Assembly (NCBI GenBank): GCA_948144175.1
Contig: CANXME010002666.1
Coordinates: 97,832 to 161,831, forward strand
Direction of reading: 5' to 3'
DNA: 64,000 bases
Origin: Closterium sp. NIES-65
Lineage: Eukaryota; Streptophyta; Zygnematophyceae; Desmidiales; Closteriaceae
How positions within the stretch are numbered: position 1 is the first letter of the stretch; the number at the start of each line of letters is the position of its first letter. Positions 52,435-61,600 of the stretch are shown one piece after another. Under the pieces are notes generated by a model. It did not search any database. It was not told the origin of the DNA and saw nothing but the letters and a program-made list of their open reading frames with translations. The position numbers were made by a program, and so were the translations under genes.

Positions 52435-53330
52435 CGGACGGGGCTGCTCGGGCGGCTCGGAGGCTCGGTGGCTCGGCTGCACGGTGGCTCGGCTGCAGGG
52501 CGGCTCGGCTGCTGGGCGGCTCGGCTGCAGGGCGGCTCGGCTGCTCGGCTGCTGGGCGGCTCGGCTGCAGGGCGGCTCGGCTGCTCGGGTGTCTGGTTGC
52601 TCAGCTGCTGGGCGGCGCGGCTGTGCTGCTGTACGGCGGTGCGGCGGTCGGCTGCTCGGCTAGGTGAGGCGGCTCGGGCGGCTCGGGTGGCGGGAGGCGC
52701 TGCAGTAGATGACGAGGCCGCAGGGAAGGCGGCGGGGCCGCAAGTGAGGGCGGCGGGGACCGCAAGTAAGGGCGGCGGGGGCCGCAGGTAAGGGCGGCGG
52801 GACCGCGGGTGAGGGCGGCGGGGCCGCAGGTAGGGCGGCTGGGCCGCAGGTAGGGCGGCTGGGCCGCAGGTAGGGCGGCTGGGCCGCAGGTAGGGCGGCG
52901 GGGCCGCAGGTAGGGTGGTTGGGCCGCAGGTAGGGCGGCGGGGCGGGGCCGTAGGTAGGGCGACGGGGCCGGGTCGAAGGTAGGGCGACGGGGCCGGTAC
53001 GCAGGTAGGGCGACGGGGCCGGGGCCGGGGCGCAGGTAGGGCGACGGGGCCGAGGCCAGGGCGCAGGTAGGGCGACGGGGCCGGGGTCGGAGGTGGGGCG
53101 ACGGGGCCGGGGTCGCAAGCAGGGCGACGGGGCCGGGGCTGGGGCGCAGGTAGGGCGACGGGGCTAGGGTCGGGCCGCAGGTATGGCGATGGGCCAGGGT
53201 CGCAGTTAGGGCGACGGGGGCCGGGGCGCAGGTAGGGCGACGGGGCCGAGGCGCAGGTAGGGCGACGGGGCCGGGGCCGTAGGTAGGGCGACGGGGTCGC
53301 TAGGGCGACGAATCAGGGGCCGCTAAGGCG
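52435..53330. repeat. GC-rich minisatellites in the element 3 leader
   Basis: Between gag and the 5' LTR lie GGCTCGGCTGCTGGGCGGCT-type repeats (52435-52680) and then GGGCCGCAGGTAGGGCGGCT / GGTAGGGCGACGGGGCCGGG-type repeats (52690-53330) with unit lengths near 20 bp. The strands are strongly G/C-skewed. Confidence 0.9.
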
Positions 53331-53599
53331 GCGCGACTTGGCCGCTAGGGCGTCTCGACGAAGTCAGAGACGGGAGCGCGACTCGGGCTGAGCGCGCTCC
53401 GGGCTGGAAAAAAAAACTTTCGACTTGGTGGGCCCTAGGCACAGTTCCCAGGAGGGAACCTGCTCGATACCATGAGAAAACTGAAACGAGAATGGGACAC
53501 TAAGGAATGGAATGTGGTACAAATATGCAACCCTAGAAATATGTACCCCATATGGGCTACCCCACTACAGCCTACAGAACATCATGATTTGACACTGAC

Positions 53600-54632
53600 G
53601 TCTTCCTTTTGTGCCTTTCTTCTTGCAGGTCCATGTCTTGCTGCTCGGCATGAATTTCGGAGCAAAGTGCTGCTTCGGAGATTCATCCGTGAGCTCAGAG
53701 AATGGCTTTGTGGCACGCCATTGAGGACCGAGGCCGCCAATGATGACTGTCACGGAGGCGTCTTCAGATATCGACCCTCCGCATCAAAGAAGTTTGTCGC
53801 GCAATTCGCGATAGCGACTGATATACGCCATCCCCTTTTCCCCTGGTTTCATTTTGACTGTTGTCAGTTTGCGCCATTAGTCGACTCTGACTTACGCTGT
53901 CTGTTGCTTGGTACAGGCTTTTCAAGTGGCTGTATGCGAGTTCTGCGGAGTTGCCGTATCCCCGGTAAGACCGTATATTCTGTTGCCGAGTCGGGGTGAT
54001 ATTCTCGGTAGGATTGTGTACGCCATCATTGACTGATAGGTGTACTGCTGCTTCTCGTACTGTGTGCCGTTTGTTGGGTATGGCAGGGATCCGTTGAAGA
54101 AGCCGAGGATTTGCGCGCCTTCCATCATCAGCTCGAACTCGAATGACCAGATAAAGAAGTCCTTTCCGTCGAAAGGTCTTGACTTCTGCAACTTCAAAAC
54201 GTGCGCGAACTGTGACTGAACTTGTAGCGCGTCCAGTGTCTTCTCTTGTCCAGGTGCAGGCTGCGGTTGTGGCATAAAACTGACGGAGCCGCGGTGGGGC
54301 TCGTACGGAGCAAATGTAGGTTGCTGCTGTTGATTTCCACGTGCGTAGGATGAACCATCAAGGCTCATTGGAGTCACGTCGTCGTTGTTGTTGCTGTTGT
54401 GTGACTGCACAGGTGCCGATTGCTGGTGTTGCTCGTAGAAGGACATGAAGGAGAAAAACTTCTCCATCATGCTCTGGTCGAAGCCTGCAGGTTGATTCGC
54501 GGGAGTCTCGGTGGATGTTGCCCTGGGTCTTGTTGCCGTACCCTCCTCTGTCTGTAGGCCAGAGGCAGGAGGTGGAGTAGGAGTAGTGCCGGGAGAACCA
54601 ATAGAGGAACTCCTTTCCTTCTGAGTAGTCAT
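53600..54632 (-). pseudogene. element 2 Gag N-terminus
   Basis: ATG 54632 begins MTTQKERSSSIGSPGTTPTP, close to the element 1 Gag. It is open to about 54000 (KDFFIWSFEFELMMEGAQIL, YTYQSMMAYTILPR), then frameshifted, with later fragments such as VIIGGLGPQWRATKPF at about 53750. It stops at the left edge where element 3 is inserted. Confidence 0.9.
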
Positions 54633-54691
54633 GTTTTCTGATGTTGTAGGTGTCTTGATAGTTGAATTCCCCCTGATAGCTCTCCATACCA

Positions 54692-55156
54692 TGTTGGGCT
54701 GAGAAAATAGCCCTTAGGATCTTTGCACGGGTGAACTCTGGGTAGAACTGATGTAGTAGCGGAAGCGTTTAATGAAGAGTGTGAACCACCTTGCGCTAGT
54801 ATATGAGGGCAAAAGTTGATTGATTAAAGCAAAGAGATACAAGATTATATATGAATACAGGGAATATGAAAAGACACAGTTATAACTACTTTACTGTTGC
54901 TGTTGCGGTTCGATACAGTGACGACTCGGGCAACTGCTCTGTAACGAGTTGAGTCGTGTGTCCTTGCTGCCCGGCGCTGTACTTGTCAGGTCAAAGGTCG
55001 CTGACCTTTGACTTTCGCGTAGCCTCCGACAGTTGTTCAACCTCTGAGGGTTGACTCGCTGGTGCTTCGATAATGTTTTGCTTCGATAGTGTTTTGCTTC
55101 GCTTGGGTCTTGGTGTTTCAACACGACAGAGGCGCTTAAGTTAGTTGTTTCCAACA
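54692..55156 (-). repeat. element 2 right LTR (5' LTR in element orientation)
   Basis: 465 bp, matching 41461-41907 apart from scattered changes and an extra duplication of GCTTCGATAGTGTTTT near 55080. Confidence 0.93.
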
Positions 55157-55690
55157 AATGTCTTTGTGTTGCACCAAATCAAGACCAGTTGGAAAAATCA
55201 TGTGGCATGGCAGGGGATCGCGTGGGCTGGGCTAAAAGTAATGACAGGTGGAGGCAGTTGAGATGAGATGAGACTACATTTTGTAATGCTTCCTTTCAGA
55301 CCCCTGGAATTTCATTGCATCAGAGACCAAGTGGTTGATTCTGTCATCTTCTTTAAAATATTGTGTCTTTGCATAGAGCTGTTAGTACAGAAAGTAAACG
55401 TGGTGCTTTGTTTCTTCTGTACCTGTAATCGAGTCAATACAAACGCAGAGCTCTCCGTGCTTACCCTTTCACCCGCACAAGGGCCATTCCTGCTTGATCT
55501 CAAAATGTACTTTTTGCCACGTCACATCATATCCATTCATCACATTGCAGTGTGCAAGAGTAGGGTAGAACTTCTAGCAGTGAATTGCTCGTCCATTGGC
55601 CAGACACGCGACGCGATTTGCTAAGCCTGCGCTGCTGTAACGCGAGAGCGTGTGTGGGTGGGTGTGTGTTTACCGTTTGAATGTGCTGCA
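55157..55690. other. flank between element 2 and the RUS gene
   Basis: No gene seen. GACTACATTTTGTAATGCTT at about 55271 resembles the flank of LRR copy 1 near 37690, supporting that element 2 interrupted duplicated LRR 3' DNA. The last part may be the RUS 5' UTR and promoter. Confidence 0.55.
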
Positions 55691-58600
55691 ATGGCAGCTG
55701 CAATGCGATCGTGCTGCCATCTGCCGTGCGCTCCGGCCCTTGGGAATGACGGGCACGAAACGCGTCGCTTTGGCGCCTTTCAGGGTAAGGCGATTCGCGG
55801 GAGCGGCACAATGTACTCACCTGTCAAATGCGCGTATCGAACTGCCGAAATTGACTCGATAGCGGGGACAGGGAGAAGACCAGCAGCTGGTCGACCATTT
55901 CGAGTCGTCACCGCGAGGTTACCATCGGGTTTTGCGGGGCCTCAAGACGGAAGGCTAGCAGCAAGACCGTCAATTGCGGGGAAGTTGCGACTGGCGGAGG
56001 CAACGCGATCCGCTGCTCCTGGCGCGCGGGTCAAAGCGCACGCCTTGGCATGGCGGAGCGGAGACGGGCGGGGGGGAAGCGGGGGTAATGACGGAAGGGG
56101 GAGAGGGGGCGGCGGCGGAAGAGGGGGAGATGGAGGCGGAGGGGGAGGCGGAGGAGAGGATAATGGAAACGACGGAGGTTGCGGAGGGCAAGGTGGTAAC
56201 CAGCAGGAACATGGTTACTTGTTCCTATTGAAGCTGTTTTCTGATTGGTCCAACTCCCGTCTCGACGCCCTCTCTCCTCTATTCCACAACCGCCTAATCA
56301 CGTTTCCGAGCGCATTATCACTCTCCGCATTTCTGCTTATCATGCTTCCGCTGCTCGTCTCCCCGCTAGCGCGCGCGGAATCCGCGCTTCTCCGCCGCCC
56401 TGCGCCTCCCCCTGCAACCGGCGCGCCCGCGGCCGACCAGGATGTGATATGGGAGCTCCACGGTGACAGGTGGCGGCGCCTGATTGGCGGAGACAGTAGC
56501 AGCAGCAGCAGCGCAAGCAGCAATAGGGGGAAGGGCCAGCTAAGGGTGGAAGTTGAATTGGAAGGCGAGGAAGCTGCTAACGCGTACGAGGAGGAACACG
56601 GACGCGTTGTAAAGGGGATCGTTACAAGCACGGGGAATGGCAATGGGAAGGCCGCAGGGGGTAGGGTTTTAGCGGGGGAGGAGGATGAGCGGAGCAGAGG
56701 GGGGATATGGTTGCGCGGGTGGTGAGGGGAGTGAAAGCGGCGGTGGTGAGATGGATGTTACCAGAGGGTTATCCCGATAGTGTGACTCCTGACTATATGG
56801 AGTACACAGTGTGGCGCATGCGGCAAACAGTGGCGAGCGAAATGAACCACGTGCTTACAACGCAGGTGAGACGCGTTTCTATGTCGCAGGCTCCTTCAAT
56901 TGAGGTCTGTTTGCTATGTCTAAGAACCTTTCTCTCCCCTGCCCTCCTCTCTCCGTCCTTTTCCTCACCTGAAGCCTTTCTTCTCTCTCTTCTCTCAAAC
57001 GGTCCTTCGTGGTAAAGGACGGGCTGGGCTATGCAGCCGAGGTCACGCCCTCCCAGTTCAACATGTTGCATCCCTTCCCCCTCGAACGGTCCTTGCATTA
57101 ATCACGGTGGGTGTTACAAGGAAGGTACAAACACAAGCAAGACAAACAACCAGACCACAATTCTACCTATCACACCTACTCCTTCCCACTCCCGGCCCCC
57201 TCTGTCCGACCCTACTGGCCGAATGGGGGCTCAATCAGCTGGTGCAGCTGTCCCTCGCTAAGAGGGACGATGGGGCCCTGCATGCCGAGCTCGTCCGCTG
57301 CCAAGGCCTCGTTGGTCTTGGAGCGGAGGGCATTGGCCTGCGCTCCCTGGAGGCAGACACTCCAGTGCTGGCGGTACTCCGTCAGCAGCTTGGCTGCCTC
57401 GTATGAGGTAGGTGCTGAGTTGTATCGCAGCTTGGCCGCTAGCTCCGCGCACTGCCGCAGGTAAGCCATCACCCCCGGGGAAGGACAGCCGTATGTCTCG
57501 ACTGCAAGGGCGTGGAAGCCCACCCACGCGTTCCGTCGCGCGTATTTCTCCTCCTTCCTAGCTGCTGCCGCCCTTGCCGCCCACCCTGGAGCCCGACTGC
57601 ATTCTTTATCCTGGTAGGACACGGGATCAGTCACAGTCACGTCACACAACCACACTCTCTCCCTCTCTTTCCCCCTCTCTTCCCTCTCTCCCTCCCTCCC
57701 TTTCTCTCTTCCCTCTCTCGCTTCCCTCCCTCTCTTCCCTCTCTCCCTCCCTTTCTCTCTTCCCTCTCTCGCTTCCCTCCCTCTCTTCCCTCTCTCTTCC
57801 CTCTCTCGCTTCCCTCCCTCTCTTCCCTCTCTCCCTCCCTTTCTCTCTTCCCTCTCTCGCTTCCCTCCCTCTCTTCCCTCTCTCCCTCTCTTCCCTCTCT
57901 CTCTCTCTCTTTCTCTCTTCCCTCTCTCGCTTCCCTCCCTCTCTTCCCTCTCTCCCTTCCTTTCTCTCTTCCCTCTCTCGCTTCCCTCCCTCTCTTCCCT
58001 CTCTCTCTCGCCTCCCTTTCTCTCTTCCCTCTCTCTCTCGCTTCCCTCCCTCTCTTCCCTCTCTCCCTCCTGCAGGCAATGCTGTACGCGGTGGGGCTGG
58101 GAAAAGGCGCCATCCCAGCAGCAGCCGCGGTCAACTGGGTGCTGAAAGAATCCAAAGTCACGCTCTCCCAGTTCAACCTGGAACCATTCGTCTCTCCTCC
58201 CTCTCTTCCCACTTTCTCTTCCCTCCTCGCCTCTCCAGGCAATGCTGTACGCAGTGGGGCTGGGCAAGGGCGCCATCCCAGCAGCAGCCGCGGTCAACTG
58301 GGTCCTAAAAGACGGGCTGGGCTACGCTGCAAAAGTCACGCTCTCCCAGTTCGGCCGCCATTTCGACGTCTCCCCCAAGCGCTCGCGCCTGCTCTCCGAC
58401 CTCGTTGAGAACCTCTCCGCCTCCCTCGAGCTCCTCACAGCCACCTTCCCGCAGTACTTCGTCCAGCTGGCCGCTGCAGCCGGGGCAGGGTTCTCTGCTT
58501 CCAGCCTCGTGCAGAGTGCCACGAGAAACCGGTTTTACGCCGGGCTGGCAGGCAGAAGAAATTTCGCCGAGGTAAGGCAGCACCTTAGGTCGGGCAGGTG

Positions 58601-61600
58601 AGAGTGCCGATGCGAGCAAGTGAGATTGCCGATGTGGGCAGGTGAGAGGGCCTGTGAGGGACATTCCCTCACTCCGACCTCGTTGAGAATCTCTCCGCTT
58701 CCCTCGAGCTCCTCACGGCCACCTTCCCGCAGTACTTCGTTCAGCTGGCCGCCGCTGCCGGGGCGGGGTTCTCTGCCTCGAGCCTCGTGCAGAGTGCCAC
58801 GAGAAACCGGTTTTACGCCGGGCTGGCAGGCAGAAGAAACTTTGCCGAGGTGAGATTCAACGCTGTCTTGGGAGCCAATGGGGCCAGGAGGGGGGATATG
58901 CTCCCTCCTTGGACTTCCTTACCTTCTATAATCCTGGCTGGGGTTGTATGGGTTCAAATTGCAGAAAGCCTTCAAAAAAGGCCTAACATTTATATCGGTG
59001 CTTTTATAGGCGTGTGCTGGGAATGGAAGTAAGCGGCTCTTATGGTTTTCAGGTTCACGAGTCACATGTCTTAACTCGTCAGCCTTTCATCCCCCTTCTT
59101 CTTCCCCAACCCAACCACCCCGAGTGTTGGTGTGTGTGCGCAGAAGCACAGCCGCACAGGGCATGGTGAGCATCGAGCAAGACATTGGAGATGGCAGTAG
59201 GCGTCATTACTTTTGAGGCGCCTCAAAGACAGGGCAAGATAATTGGAATGGCATGAGGCCTCGCCATCGCCCCACACATGGGCACAATAGGCCCGGTGCT
59301 GTGCTCCTCTCATTACGCTCCCCGTGTTCTCCCTTCCACTCCACCCTGCCTTCCTCTCCCACAGGTGCTAGCACGTGCAGAGGCACAGGGCATGGTGAGC
59401 AAGACATTGGGGATGGCCCTGGGTATCGCCATCGCTCCACACGTGGGCACCCGGGGCCCTCTGCTGTGTGCGACGCATGCCGTGCTGTCCGAACCGAACC
59501 TTTCGTGTGCTTTCTCTGACTGTTCCTCCTTTTCATCTCCCCCCAGGTCTTGGCGCGGGCAGAGGCACAAGGCATGGTGAGCAAGACATTGGGGATGGCT
59601 CTAGGCATCGCCATTGCTCCTCACGTAGGCACCAGGGGTCATCTGCTGTGGCTGATCCACGCATGCCCTGCTGTCCGGCCCACCCATGTGATTGTACTTC
59701 ACTTTCTGCTCCTCCCCTTCCTCTCCCCACAGGTGCTAGCACGTGCAGAGGCACAGGGCATGGTGAGCAAGACATTGGGCATGGCCCTGGGTATCGCCAT
59801 TGCTCCTCACGTGGGCACGAGGGGTCCTCTACTCTGGGCAACACACGCCCTGCTGTCCGAACCCAACCATTTGTGTGTTTTCTCTGACTGTTCCTCCTCT
59901 TCCTCTCCCCTCAGGTGCTAGCACGCGCAGAGGCACAGGGCATGGTGAGCAAGACATTGGGGATGGCACTAGGCATCGTCGTTGCTCCTCACGTGGGCAC
60001 CCGGGGCCCTCTACTGTGGGCAACTCATGGCCTGCTGTCCGCCGCCCACCTGTTTTGCAACTACCGCTCGTACAAGGCCGTTCAACTCAGGACGCTCAAC
60101 CCCTTCAGAGCAGGTAAAATAAGTACTTGCTTGCAGGAAGCCTCACAAGCATTCAATCCAGTGGATTCAGAAGCAGATAGTTACTTCCAGAGCAGCTATT
60201 GTCATGTCATGTCTTTGAGCTGTAACCACAATTGTTTTTTAGGCGCCTAAAAAATCATCTCAAAAAGTTTGAGGCGCCCCAAAACATTCGCCAGAGCAGC
60301 GACCGTCGTGTCTTTGAGCTGTAAGGCACGACGGTCGCTGTAAGCACAACTCAATTAGTTCCCTCCTTCACCTGTTTCTGTCTAAGTAGCTTGCTCCGCT
60401 GCGCTGTCCTCTCTGCTTCCCCTGTGCTCTCTTCTACCACTGTTCTTTCCCCAGATATTGTCCTGGCAGAGTACGTGACCAATGGCAGGGTGCCAGGTGT
60501 CATCGAAGTCAACTCCCAGGAACCCATTCTGCCGCCCCTCAAATCGATATTTTCGCCCAAGGTATCTCTGGTGTGGTGCATGTGTGATGTATGTGTGGTG
60601 CATGTATGTATGGTGCATGTGCATTGCATGTGCGTTACAAGTGCCACTTAGCTGCAGTGCCTCACTCACACAGAGAGATCTCATCCCTCCTTCTCCCCTT
60701 TCTCTCTTCACAGGCGTCCCCTCCACCTCTCCCCGGCACAGGTAGCGAGAACTGGATTGAGTTCGGAGTGCCCTTGGCAAGTAGGCAGCAGTGGCTCACA
60801 CAGACAGACGTCTCAACACTCCCTTACTCCCATTCCACCCGAACCCCCTCCCCTCCTCCCCTTTCCAGGCCTCTCCCCCTCCTCGTCCAGGCACAGGCAG
60901 TGAGAACTGGATCGAGTTCGGAGTGCCCTTGGCAGCAGTGGCGCAAAAAGAGACCTCTCAACCCCCTCATTCCCCCCTCTCCACCCGTTCCCCTCCCCCG
61001 CCCCTTCTCCGCGTCCCCTTTCCCAGGCGTCTCCTCCACCCCTTCCCGGCACAGGGAGTGAGAACTGGATCGAATTTGGGGTGCCCTTGGCCGCAGTGGC
61101 GCACACAGAGCGGGAGGCTGAGACCATGGCTGATATATTCCGAGGAGAGAAGTACCTGCTTGGGAGGGACGAGCGTACGGGGCAGATGCAGGTGCGTGTG
61201 CTGCTGCGCATGCTTGTGTTTTGAGATGGGAGTGAGGCACACAGGTGTGCTGTGCTGTGATGTGCAGTGGGAGGAGGCAGAGGCGGTGGCTGGGATGGGA
61301 TATGCCGAGGAGAGAAGTACCTCCTTTGACAGGACGAGCGTACAGGGCAGATGCAGGTTCATGCTGTGTGCATCTGTGTGCGTGGGTGGGTGGGAGAAAC
61401 GGGAATGTGTGGGGGCCTGCAGGTTGTGTTGAAAGAGGGATCTGTCTAGGGACCTCCTCCGGGCGGCCTTACAAATCCGGCCACCTCCGCATGTGTGCCT
61501 CCTCGTCTCAATCCCGTCCCTTCCACCCCTGACACTCACCATGCAGGTTGTGTTAGGGTGTCACGCCGCCGCACGGAGGAAGTCTCGAAAGAGATCCCTC

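Larger units (their letters stand above)
46036..53599 (-). mobile_element. nested Copia LTR retrotransposon (element 3), 5-bp TSD
   Basis: The element is 46041-53594 with CTGAC on both sides (46036-46040 and 53595-53599). Its LTRs are short, 122 bp each (46041-46162 and 53473-53594), starting TGAG and ending TTGACA, with about five mismatches. Next to the right LTR the minus strand reads TGGTATCGAGCAGG, similar to the initiator-Met primer site, and a G-rich tract lies next to the left LTR. It belongs to a different, very GC-rich Copia lineage and splits the gag gene of element 2. Confidence 0.95.
41461..55156 (-). mobile_element. Copia LTR retrotransposon (element 2), split by a nested element
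   Basis: Same family as element 1. LTRs are 41461-41907 (447 bp) and 54692-55156 (465 bp, longer mainly through a short internal duplication near 55075). AATGT follows the right LTR (55157-55161). On the left AATGT is at 41451-41455, separated from the LTR by five extra bases (TGTGT), so the target duplication is probable but not clean. A primer-site-like TGGTATGGAGAGC lies next to the right LTR and a purine tract next to the left LTR. It inserted in the 3' flank of the second LRR gene. Removing the nested element (46041-53594) restores a normal Copia layout. Confidence 0.92.

Noticed and set aside
57574-58408. Open frames of Ser/Leu/Pro or Arg/Glu/Gly repeats on both strands
   Set aside because: They arise from the CT-rich intronic minisatellite. 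Only the exon pieces at its right edge are real.
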